NCBI GenBank assembly: GCA_031272005.1
Contig: JAISUQ010000185.1
Location: 1-13,133, forward strand
From: Coriobacteriales bacterium
GTDB lineage: Bacteria; Actinomycetota; Coriobacteriia; Coriobacteriales; UBA8131
Direction: 5' to 3'
Length of the DNA stretch: 13,133 nucleotides
Both the position numbers and the translations under genes were made by a program. The notes under the pieces are model-generated. The model ran no database searches and was not told the origin of the DNA. It saw only the letters and a program-made list of their open reading frames with translations. Position 1 is the first letter of the stretch. Every line of letters starts with the position of its first letter. This document shows positions 7,194-13,133 of this stretch, one piece after another.

Positions 7194-7219
7194 CCCCGCA
7201 CCCCTTGTGGGGCGCGGGG
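7194..7219 (-). repeat. GC-rich hairpin after the amidohydrolase gene
   Basis: CCCCGC (7194-7199) with GCGGGG (7214-7219) and, after one A/C mismatch, CCCC with GGGG, closes on a TTGT loop. It lies 30 bases after the amidohydrolase stop, upstream of the MFS gene. It is very stable by inspection but is not followed by a T tract on the transcribed strand. The rest of 7146-7248 holds only the ribosome site and start hairpin of the MFS gene. Confidence 0.55.
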
Positions 7220-7248
7220 TTAGAGCCACTTGCTTGCTGCGCGAAGTG

Positions 7249-8295
7249 CTACAAGGGCAGCTTGAACATCTTCTTGGCGTTCTCGAAGAACAGCTGGTTG
7301 CGCTGCTCCTCGGTGATGTCCAACTCCTTGACGAATTGCACGCCCTGGCTCATCCAGCCATAGAAGACCGGGAAGCTGGAGCCAAACAGGAAGTGGTCGG
7401 CGCCGCAGACCTTGATGGCGCACTCCACCTGATCCTTGCCGAAGCTGTGCGGATGGCACATATCAAAGAAGATGTTGTTCTTCAACCGGGCCTGGATCTC
7501 CTCGGCGCCGGTGGTGGCCAGGCGCTGCATGGCCTCCTTTTTGGGGCTGGCATGCGGCGTCAGTAAATTGGCCAGGGAGTAGAAGTTACCACCCAGCATG
7601 GTGTGCGAGAAGCGCAGGTTCGGCAGCTCCTCGAACAGGTCGGAGAAGATCTCGCGGCCGATGGCGGTGGACTGGTCGATGACGCGGCCCAGCTCGCGGC
7701 GCAGGTTGGTGTAATCGAGGATGGATTCCGGATAGGGCGGCAGTGGCGTGTGGTGCACGACCACCGGTACATCCAGCTCGGCAATCTTGCGCAGCATCGG
7801 GCGGAAGGCCGGATCATCCAGGTAGAGCTTGCCGTAGTGGCAGGCCAGCTGAACACCCACGGCGCCGAGATCCTTGATGCAGCGCTCCAACTCGTAGTAG
7901 TTCTCCTTGAAGTCCCAGGGCGGGATGCAGGCGGTGGAGAACAGGCGGCCGCCGCTCTCGTCGACGATCTTTTTGGCGTTGTCATTGACCTCTTTGCAGG
8001 TCTCCACGCGCAGCCACTCCTGCCAGACCGGCACGCGCATGATGGCGTAGTCCACGCCGGCGTCATCCATAGCGTCCAGCTTGCTCTTGGCGGAGTAGTC
8101 GCCCTCCACGTAGTTGAGATTGGAGTAGCCCTTGGGGTACTCCAGGTTCATCTGCTTCTTGCCATTCTCCATCTCGAAGACCTCGACGTGCCAGCCGTAG
8201 GCTGTCGGGGCTGTCGACCAGAAGCCGTCGGCAATCTTCTGGTTGGAGAACAGATCCTCTGGCAGGTGGTGAACATTGATGTCGATTACGGGCAT
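7249..8295 (-). CDS. Amidohydrolase-2 (ACMSD-like) family protein with altered metal site
   Basis: The 348-residue protein has the TIM-barrel layout of the amidohydrolase-2 family, whose members include ACMSD, gamma-resorcylate and 5-carboxyvanillate decarboxylases and C-C hydrolases. Landmarks are strand 1 IDINVHHLP (4-12), the strand with VVVHHTPLPPYPES (178-191), SHTMLGG (230-236), and the last barrel strand FLFGSSFP (302-309). The usual ligand set is HxH, His, His, Asp. Here the first His is Asn7, His9 and the His at 181/182 and 231 remain, and the usual Asp of the GTDYP-like motif is Ser307. It may use a different metal geometry or another chemistry, or be a non-catalytic binding protein. 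The ATG has a GGAGAAAGGAGC site upstream. It sits between the Fe-S subunit and the first MFS gene, so probably processes the same substrate. Confidence 0.85.
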   Translation of the reverse strand: MPVIDINVHHLPEDLFSNQKIADGFWSTAPTAYGWHVEVFEMENGKKQMNLEYPKGYSNLNYVEGDYSAKSKLDAMDDAGVDYAIMRVPVWQEWLRVETCKEVNDNAKKIVDESGGRLFSTACIPPWDFKENYYELERCIKDLGAVGVQLACHYGKLYLDDPAFRPMLRKIAELDVPVVVHHTPLPPYPESILDYTNLRRELGRVIDQSTAIGREIFSDLFEELPNLRFSHTMLGGNFYSLANLLTPHASPKKEAMQRLATTGAEEIQARLKNNIFFDMCHPHSFGKDQVECAIKVCGADHFLFGSSFPVFYGWMSQGVQFVKELDITEEQRNQLFFENAKKMFKLPL

Positions 8296-8339
8296 GTTCG
8301 TGCTCCTTTCTCCGTACTGTCGGTTAGTGCCTTGTTACC

Positions 8340-8383
8340 AAGCCCTTCGACGCCAGCGCAAACCCCGCTGGCGCAAAGGGCTT
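8340..8383 (-). terminator. Long two-tier hairpin directly after the Fe-S subunit gene
   Basis: AAGCCCTT (8340-8347) pairs with AAGGGCTT (8376-8383), and inside it CGCCAGCG (8351-8358) pairs with CGCTGGCG (8366-8373) around a seven-base loop. The structure abuts the stop codon of the ferredoxin gene (8383-8385) and ends about 45 bases before the amidohydrolase start. It lacks a clear U tract, so partial termination or protection of the upstream mRNA 3' end fits better than full termination. Confidence 0.55.
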
Positions 8384-8724
8384 CAGTCCCCTTCCTTGAT
8401 GGCCACGATGATCTGCTTCTCGCGAAACACCCGGCTGGCCAACTCCGCCACATCCCCGTATTCCAGAGAGCGGCTCTGGCAATGCTGGGCGCAGGCCGGC
8501 TGCTTGCCTTTGGCCACGCGCTCCTCGCAGAGGTCGCACCATTTGGTGAACTGGGGGATGAAGTCGTACTGATAGTCCTTCTCGGCAATCTTCAACGGTC
8601 CGAGTTTGCTGACTTTGATGCCGAACTCCTTCTCGGAGTAGCCTTTTTCCTGCTGGCAGGCCAGCACGCAGGCTTCGCAGCCGGTGCAGTAATCCACGTC
8701 TACCAGAAATCCTTTGTATGCCAT
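8383..8724 (-). CDS. Two-[4Fe-4S] ferredoxin-type electron-transfer subunit of the complete Mo enzyme
   Basis: The 113-residue protein carries eight cysteines in two blocks: C13-x2-C16-x2-C19-x3-C23 and C63-x2-C66-x11-C78-x3-C82. This is the dihydrogen of the DmsB/NrfC-type fold reduced to two [4Fe-4S] clusters, whereas DmsB-like subunits usually have four clusters and about 200 residues. It would pass electrons to or from the molybdopterin subunit encoded just upstream; the gap is 11 bases and the ribosome site AGGAGG overlaps the upstream stop codon, so translation is coupled. There is no signal peptide or membrane segment, and no membrane anchor gene follows, so a soluble cytoplasmic heterodimer is expected. 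It is clearly related to the ferredoxin encoded at 11596-11955 but has diverged in the centre. The electron donor is unknown. Confidence 0.9.
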   Translation of the reverse strand: MAYKGFLVDVDYCTGCEACVLACQQEKGYSEKEFGIKVSKLGPLKIAEKDYQYDFIPQFTKWCDLCEERVAKGKQPACAQHCQSRSLEYGDVAELASRVFREKQIIVAIKEGD

Positions 8725-8735
8725 GATGCATCCTC

Positions 8736-11297
8736 CTACTTGACGATGGGCTTGTCGGGGACATTGCTTACAGCCGGCTCGGTCTTGCCGATCTGGCAGA
8801 CCATCGCCTTGTAGTTGGCGCCGAAGCCGGAGACGCCGGCGGGCAGGGGCACCAGGTTGTTGCAGTTGCTCTCAAAGACGCCAAAGGGTCCAGCCTCGTC
8901 CTCCGGGTCGGCCGGGCCGCGCTCCGGGAACCACCAGGCGTGCTCGCATTGCAGCACCCGAGGGTCATAGGTGTCGTTGAAGGAGGTCTTGTAGTAGCAC
9001 TTGCCGTGATCGTTCCAGATCCAGATCCACTCACCCTCGTGGATGTCGTAGGCCGCCGCCGTATCCGGATGGATGTAGACCAGCGGGTCGGGGTGCAAGG
9101 CCCGCAGTTTGGCGATCTGGCGATGCTCGGAGTGGAAGAAGTGCGGGATACGGGCGCCGGTGGTCAGGATCAGCGGGAACTGTTTGGCCAGCTCGGGGTC
9201 GGAATAGGGGCTCTCGCGAGGCTCCACATAAGCCGGCAGCGGATCGAGCTTGCAGTCTTCGGGAGCATGCTCGGAGGCGTACTGGAAGACCAGCGAGTAG
9301 ATCTCCGCCCGGCCCGACGGCGTCTCGAAGCCCACCTGGCCATCGGCGCGCAGACCGCCGGTCTCGTACTTGCGATACTGGAAGTCGGGGTAGCGCCAGA
9401 CGCTGTTCTGCAGCTCCTTCCAGGTGAAGCCACCGTCCTGGAGGGCGAAGTCCCACATCTGCTCCACGGTGTCCCAGGGATAGGCGATGTCTTTGTAGTG
9501 CACGCCACGGCTGGTGTCGACTTTGATGCCGTACTTCTTCTCCAGGCGCTCGATGAGGTCCAGGTCGACCTCGCCCTCGCCACCCTGGGTGAAGGGGATG
9601 ACGCCCTCGCGGGTCACCCGTTTGCCGAGGTCCATGAAGATGGTCTGATCCGGGCGGGTGTTGCCCACCGGCTCGATGGAGGGATTGATGCAGGAGATGG
9701 AGTAGGGATTGAGGCCGCCGAAGCCGATGCGCTCGGCCCAGGTGGAGACCGGCAACACCAGATCGGCCAGGGCATACATGCTGGGATTCATGAAGATGTC
9801 GCTCCAGACGATGAACTCCAGCTGCTCGCGGTACCAGCGCTCCATCTGCATCTTGGTCTGGGCACCCATGCAGGCGGTGAAGTTGTTGGTGACAAAGTAT
9901 GCCGCCTTGAACTTATACGGCCCGTAGAAGCCGTCCGAACCGGAAGGTGTGCCCTCCTCGTGCTCCCAGCTCTCGAAGGTGGCGTTGGAGGAGAGGTTCT
10001 TGAAGCCCACGCCAAACAGCGGGTAACGGTCGGCACCCATGCGCTTGCCGGGCTCTTCCTCCGGGCTGAGCAGATCATCGTAGCCCCAGGTTCCCGTCCA
10101 GTTGGGCTGGGCGATACCCCAGCAGGGCCGGCCAATGACGTTGCCGCCGGGCACGTCGAGGTTGCCGGTGATGGTCCACAGCGCAGTCACGGCATGCGCC
10201 GCCTGCTGGCCGCCGGTCTGCTGGTCCAAAGCCACGCCCCACTGGATGGCGGCCGGCTTGGCCTGGGCGTAGAGCCGGGCTACGCGCTGGATGTCCTCCA
10301 GAGGTACCCAGCAGCGCTCGGCCAGCTCCTCGAGGTCGTATTCCTTGCAGCGCTCGGCGACCTGCTCCAGGCCATAGACCCAGTAATCGCAGAACTCGTG
10401 GTCGTAGAGGTCTTCCTCGATGATGATCTTCAGCATGGCCATGGCCAGGGCGCCATCGCTGCCCGGGCGCACCCGCAGCCAGTTCTCGCCGGCCCGGGCG
10501 GCAATCCAGGTCAGCTGAGGATCGATGACCGCAACCTTCATGCCCCGCTGCATCAGATCGGTGAACCAGTGGCCATAAAAGCCGTCAGCATTGGAGTAAA
10601 AAGGATTGTGGCCCCAGACGATGCACAATTCCGGGACCACATAACGGGGATCATCATAACGCAGGGGCAGAAACTGCGAGCAGTCCATGACCGCCGCATC
10701 ACCAAGCATGCAGGCCATGCTGGCGATACGGGGCAGGTAGCAGGAGTTGCCGGCAAAATAGGGCACACCCTCGTTGGGGCTGCCCAGGCAGGCGTTGAGC
10801 CGGGTGACCTGATGGATGTCGCGGCCGGTGCCCTGGCACATCATGATGGTCTCCGGGCCGTAGGTGGCGCTGATGCGCTTGAATTCCCGCTCGATGATGT
10901 CATAGGCCTCGTCCCAGCTGATCTCCACGAACTTGTCGCGGCCCCGGTCGGCGCGATCGCGCTTCATCGGCTGCATCAGGCGGTCCTTGTGATAGACGAC
11001 ATCGGTCATCGCCAGGCAACGGCTGCACAGCCGACCCTGGTTGTAGGGGTTCTCCGGGTCGCCCTCGACCTTGACCAGCTTGCCGTCCTTGACGTACTGC
11101 AGCACGCCGCAGGCATTGTGACAGCCCGGGGCGCTGCGGGCATGTCCGCGGATTACGGTGTAGCCGTCTTCCTCCCACTGGATGGGGCGGCTGTCCAAAG
11201 TGACGTCGGTGCGCTGCGGCAGCAGACCGCCGTAGATATCACTGAGGACCTGCACCGGCCCAACTTGTCCGTTATTGTTCTGATCTGTGATTTCCAC
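8736..11297 (-). CDS. Molybdopterin-dependent oxidoreductase, DMSO reductase superfamily, catalytic subunit
   Basis: The 853-residue subunit should bind a bis-molybdopterin Mo or W centre and usually one [4Fe-4S] cluster. The N-terminal cluster region shows C59-x3-C63-x27-C91, then C94. The cysteine expected three or four residues before C59 is missing (Ala56, Ser55). GNSCYLPR (183-190) lies where the metal ligand is expected, so Cys186 or Ser185 are candidates. Then come the pterin-binding WGVALDQQTGGQQAAH and TITGNLDVPGGN blocks, the FFHSEHRQ motif, and HAWWFPE (786-792), typical of acetylene hydratase and catechol dehydroxylase relatives. It starts with GTG after AGAGGAGG, and the N-terminus has no twin-arginine signal, so it is probably cytoplasmic. 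The adjacent ferredoxin is its partner. A dehydroxylase, transhydroxylase or hydratase is more likely than respiratory DMSO reductase, but the substrate is not readable. Confidence 0.93.
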   Translation of the reverse strand: MEITDQNNNGQVGPVQVLSDIYGGLLPQRTDVTLDSRPIQWEEDGYTVIRGHARSAPGCHNACGVLQYVKDGKLVKVEGDPENPYNQGRLCSRCLAMTDVVYHKDRLMQPMKRDRADRGRDKFVEISWDEAYDIIEREFKRISATYGPETIMMCQGTGRDIHQVTRLNACLGSPNEGVPYFAGNSCYLPRIASMACMLGDAAVMDCSQFLPLRYDDPRYVVPELCIVWGHNPFYSNADGFYGHWFTDLMQRGMKVAVIDPQLTWIAARAGENWLRVRPGSDGALAMAMLKIIIEEDLYDHEFCDYWVYGLEQVAERCKEYDLEELAERCWVPLEDIQRVARLYAQAKPAAIQWGVALDQQTGGQQAAHAVTALWTITGNLDVPGGNVIGRPCWGIAQPNWTGTWGYDDLLSPEEEPGKRMGADRYPLFGVGFKNLSSNATFESWEHEEGTPSGSDGFYGPYKFKAAYFVTNNFTACMGAQTKMQMERWYREQLEFIVWSDIFMNPSMYALADLVLPVSTWAERIGFGGLNPYSISCINPSIEPVGNTRPDQTIFMDLGKRVTREGVIPFTQGGEGEVDLDLIERLEKKYGIKVDTSRGVHYKDIAYPWDTVEQMWDFALQDGGFTWKELQNSVWRYPDFQYRKYETGGLRADGQVGFETPSGRAEIYSLVFQYASEHAPEDCKLDPLPAYVEPRESPYSDPELAKQFPLILTTGARIPHFFHSEHRQIAKLRALHPDPLVYIHPDTAAAYDIHEGEWIWIWNDHGKCYYKTSFNDTYDPRVLQCEHAWWFPERGPADPEDEAGPFGVFESNCNNLVPLPAGVSGFGANYKAMVCQIGKTEPAVSNVPDKPIVK

Positions 11298-11434
11298 GCG
11301 AATCCTCCTCTTGAGTAAAATCCGACCTGTTGGCCGCCCCTGCCTGGCTGCTGCAATTGCTTGGCTCTCTCGCAGCCTTTTGTCGATGACAGTATGGGCG
11401 CGGATGAGCTTCGACCATCCCCCGTGTGTACTTA

Positions 11435-11451
11435 GACTGATAAATTCAGTC
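11435..11451. promoter_or_regulatory. 17-bp operator-like palindrome upstream of the complete Mo enzyme
   Basis: GACTGA (11435-11440) and TCAGTC (11446-11451) form a perfect dyad around the AT-only centre TAAAT, 138 bases upstream of the GTG start. Size and symmetry fit a homodimeric repressor or activator site. No regulator gene is in the window to assign it to. A weak RNA hairpin is the alternative. Confidence 0.35.
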
Positions 11452-11504
11452 CATCAGTATGGGGATGAAGGCTTTCATACTCTTAACCTGAAACTCCCAG
11501 CGTA

Positions 11505-11528
11505 GGGGCGGGGTTTTCAACCCGCCCC
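11505..11528. repeat. GC-rich palindrome, copy 1 of a REP-like inverted pair
   Basis: GGGGCGGG (11505-11512) pairs with CCCGCCCC (11521-11528) around GTTTTCAA. It shares arms and flanking A/G bases with the palindrome at 11558-11580, in opposite orientation. The two together look like a REP/BIME-type element or a tandem terminator pair. Confidence 0.55.
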
Positions 11529-11557
11529 GTCGGGTGCAGAAGACGCCCGGCTGAATC

Positions 11558-11580
11558 GGGGCGGGCATCAAGCCCGCCCC
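11558..11580 (-). terminator. GC-rich palindrome, copy 2; possible terminator of the upstream module
   Basis: GGGGCGGGC (11558-11566) pairs perfectly with GCCCGCCCC (11572-11580) around ATCAA. It begins 15 bases after the stop codon of the upstream ferredoxin gene, where an operon terminator would sit, but no U tract follows on the transcribed strand. It could be a terminator, a 3' stabiliser or a mobile REP-like repeat; these are not exclusive. Confidence 0.5.
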
Positions 11581-11595
11581 TGTGGTATTAACGCT

Positions 11596-11955
11596 TTACC
11601 CGCGTGGCGGGACGATCAGATATTGCCAGGGCTTGGCCTCCAGATCGGCCACCAACTCGCTTACGGGACCATACTTCAGGCAGCTGGCCTGGCAGTGATG
11701 CACGCAGCTGGGCAGCTTGCCTTTGGCGGTGCGATCGGCACAGAGATCGCAGACCTTGGTGAAGGAGGGCAGGAAGTCGTAGACATACTGGTCGGTCTCG
11801 TTGCCGTCCTTGTCCTTGATTGGCCAGGGGCCATTCTCGATGACCTTGACGCCCCACTGACCCAGATAGAGATCGTGCTCGCTCTGGCAGGCTATCTCGC
11901 AGGAGTAGCAGCCGGTGCAGTACTGGTAGTCCACCAGGATTCCGTTGCGGCTCAT
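11596..11955 (-). CDS. Two-[4Fe-4S] ferredoxin-type subunit of the first (partial) Mo enzyme
   Basis: The 119-residue subunit has the same two-cluster layout as its paralog at 8383-8724: C13-x2-C16-x2-C19-x3-C23 and C69-x2-C72-x11-C84-x3-C88, plus a lone C92. The central spacer is six residues longer (with KDKDGNETD), so the two are not a recent duplication. Its ATG lies two bases after the TAG of the Mo subunit gene, with AAGGAGG inside the end of that gene, so the two are translationally coupled. It should shuttle electrons to or from the upstream-encoded molybdopterin subunit in the cytoplasm. There is no membrane span or signal sequence. The palindrome 15 bases downstream suggests this may be the end of the first transcription unit. 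Confidence 0.9.
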   Translation of the reverse strand: MSRNGILVDYQYCTGCYSCEIACQSEHDLYLGQWGVKVIENGPWPIKDKDGNETDQYVYDFLPSFTKVCDLCADRTAKGKLPSCVHHCQASCLKYGPVSELVADLEAKPWQYLIVPPRG

Positions 11956-11957
11956 GA

Positions 11958-13133
11958 CTAAGCCTCCTTTCGCTCAGCGATGGCGCCGGTGTGCGGATCC
12001 ACGCCGCGGGCCAACTCACGGTTGTCGAACTTACGCCAGTGATCCTTGGGGAAGCTGGCCACCTCGGCCGGCGTGCAGGGATAGACCTTGCACAGCGTGC
12101 ACTTCAGGTCGGCGCCGAAGCCGGTGCGACCGGGCTTGTTGCGCAGCAGGTTGTTGACAAAGGCCTGGCCCCAACCAAACAGGCTGGGCTCGTTGGGATC
12201 CTGCTCAGGGAACCACCAACCATGCTGGGCCGCGACTTCGTACTCGGCGACCTCATAGGTGATGCGGGCGCGCTGGCGGCACTTGCGGACTTCCCAGACG
12301 CCACCGTCATCGAGGTCCTCGGGATGCGGGTCGCGGGTGGACTCGGTGATGGAGCGGTCCGGCTTGCGGACCTTGTTCTCCAGCCAGACCCAGTCGCCCT
12401 CGCTGATGCCGTACTTCTCCGCCGTCCGCGGATGGATCTGCACCCAGGGATCGGGGGTCAACTGACGCAGCCAGGGAATCTGGCGATGCTCGGAGTGGAA
12501 GAAGGAGGTGGTGCGGGCGCCGGTGATCATGATCAGCGGGTACTCCTCGTAGAGCTTCGGCGTGGTCCGTGGGCCGATGCCAGGCTCCTCGATGTAGGGC
12601 AGCGGATCGTAACCGAAGTTCTGGAACAGCGAAGCGTACAGCTCCACGCGGCCAGTAGGCGTATTGAAGCCAGGCTGTCCGTCGGGACGCAGCTCGCCGG
12701 TCTCATACTTGCGGTACTTGTAGACCGGATAGGCCGGGCCGCGCTCCTTGAGCTGATCCCAGGTGTAACCGGAGGACTCGATCATCGTATCGAAGAGCGC
12801 CTCATCGGTATCCCACATCGCCCAGGCCGGCTCGGGGTTGCGGGCGGCGCTGACGGCCTTGAGGTACTCGGGATCGTTATCGAAGCGGCTGCCCAGGCGG
12901 CGATTGATCTCGGCGTCGGAGAGCACTTCGCCCTCCGGGGTGACCGTGGGGTTGATGGTCGAGAGGAAGTAGTAGTGGGCACGGATGCCCTTCTTCTCCG
13001 CCCAGGTGGCTACCGGCAGCACCACGTCGGCATAGGCCTCGATGGTCGGGGTGAAGAAGATGTCCACGGCGCCGCAGAACTCCACCTTCTTCAGGGCTTC
13101 CTTCCAGCGGGTGGCCTCGCAGCTCATGCAGCT
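11958..13133 (-). CDS. Molybdopterin-dependent oxidoreductase, catalytic subunit (C-terminal half, cut by window edge)
   Basis: About 391 residues of the C-terminal half are visible; the frame stays open through the right edge, and the Met encoded at 13125-13127 is internal (preceded by Ser-Cys in frame), not the start. The segment VDIFFTPTIEAYADVVLPVATWAEKKG is the standard third-domain motif of DMSO reductase family enzymes. It is followed by RKYETGELRPDGQPGFNTP, the SFFHSEHRQIPWLR motif, HPRTAEKYGISEGDWVW (molybdopterin-dinucleotide-binding barrel) and GWWFPEQDPNEPSLFGW. These match the complete enzyme at 8736-11297 block by block, so they are paralogs, but gaps and many differences argue for distinct substrates. 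The Fe-S cluster and metal-ligand regions lie outside the window, so those features cannot be judged. The ferredoxin encoded two bases downstream is its partner. Confidence 0.92.
   Translation of the reverse strand, partial: SCMSCEATRWKEALKKVEFCGAVDIFFTPTIEAYADVVLPVATWAEKKGIRAHYYFLSTINPTVTPEGEVLSDAEINRRLGSRFDNDPEYLKAVSAARNPEPAWAMWDTDEALFDTMIESSGYTWDQLKERGPAYPVYKYRKYETGELRPDGQPGFNTPTGRVELYASLFQNFGYDPLPYIEEPGIGPRTTPKLYEEYPLIMITGARTTSFFHSEHRQIPWLRQLTPDPWVQIHPRTAEKYGISEGDWVWLENKVRKPDRSITESTRDPHPEDLDDGGVWEVRKCRQRARITYEVAEYEVAAQHGWWFPEQDPNEPSLFGWGQAFVNNLLRNKPGRTGFGADLKCTLCKVYPCTPAEVASFPKDHWRKFDNRELARGVDPHTGAIAERKEA

Larger units (their letters stand above)
11298..11595. other. 298-base intergenic region separating the two Mo-enzyme modules
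   Basis: This is the longest non-coding stretch in the window and the only natural place for an internal promoter of the downstream genes. Near the upstream ferredoxin stop it holds two GC-rich palindromes (11505-11528, 11558-11580). In the middle lies a 17-bp palindrome (11435-11451) flanked by two direct copies of CAGTATGGG (11390-11398 and 11455-11463). Its last part carries the ribosome site for the GTG start at 11297. I see no -35/-10 pair good enough to call a promoter, and no open frame with a convincing ribosome site. Confidence 0.6.

Noticed and set aside
7603..8814. A 403-codon plus-strand frame across the amidohydrolase and Fe-S genes
   Set aside because: It runs through two well-supported minus-strand genes and their gap, has no recognisable motif, and is explained by GC-rich third positions.
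8940..11318. A 792-codon open frame on the plus strand opposite the complete Mo gene
   Set aside because: It mirrors the Mo gene almost exactly. Its product is a low-complexity Val/Gly/Leu/His-rich string with no domain, a typical shadow of high-GC codon use. The opposite strand has clear family motifs.

Overview
The window reads as a GC-rich (roughly 60 percent by eye) bacterial chromosome segment from a strict or facultative anaerobe. The evidence is two adjacent molybdopterin-enzyme plus iron-sulfur-subunit pairs, a URO-D/methyltransferase-fold protein, three MFS carriers, an amidohydrolase-2 protein, strong AGGAGG-type ribosome binding sites, and an ECF-type transporter gene. The mixture resembles catabolic clusters of anaerobic Bacillota (Clostridia), Coriobacteriia (Eggerthella-like) or Chloroflexota/Desulfobacterota. 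I cannot fix the phylum from sequence alone.

Layout. Positions 1-884 (+ strand) hold the last ~33 codons of an unidentified gene, overlapping ecfT, the membrane subunit of an ECF vitamin/metal importer. Everything from 982 to the right edge is on the minus strand, so transcription runs from right to left. In that order the genes are: a molybdopterin oxidoreductase cut by the window edge (11958-13133) and its two-cluster ferredoxin subunit (11596-11955); a 298-nt gap with an inverted pair of GC-rich palindromes and a 17-bp operator-like palindrome; a second, complete molybdopterin oxidoreductase (8736-11297) and its ferredoxin subunit (8383-8724); an amidohydrolase-2 protein (7249-8295); three MFS transporters (5745-7145, 4078-5565, 2616-4049); a URO-D family protein (1303-2580); and a 12-cysteine, 89-residue protein (982-1251). 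ecfT and this cluster converge on a nested inverted repeat at 924-982.

How the genes may work together (inference). Neither ferredoxin pair has a membrane anchor, and the complete Mo subunit has no Tat signal at its start, so that complex is probably cytoplasmic. Combined with several MFS carriers, this suggests uptake of one or more organic substrates followed by intracellular reductive or hydroxyl-rearranging chemistry, as in the molybdenum catechol dehydroxylase, acetylene hydratase and pyrogallol transhydroxylase groups. The amidohydrolase-2 fold is used elsewhere for decarboxylation or C-C cleavage, and the URO-D fold for decarboxylation or corrinoid methyl transfer. An anaerobic catabolic island for an aromatic or other small carboxylated/methylated compound is therefore plausible, but the substrate is unknown. 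Three enzymes deviate at expected ligand positions: the complete Mo subunit lacks the first Fe-S cysteine, the amidohydrolase lacks two of five metal ligands, and the URO-D protein lacks the His-x-Cys zinc site. This makes the set more interesting than a routine copy of known pathways. No transcriptional regulator, corrinoid protein, tRNA, rRNA, CRISPR array or insertion sequence was seen.
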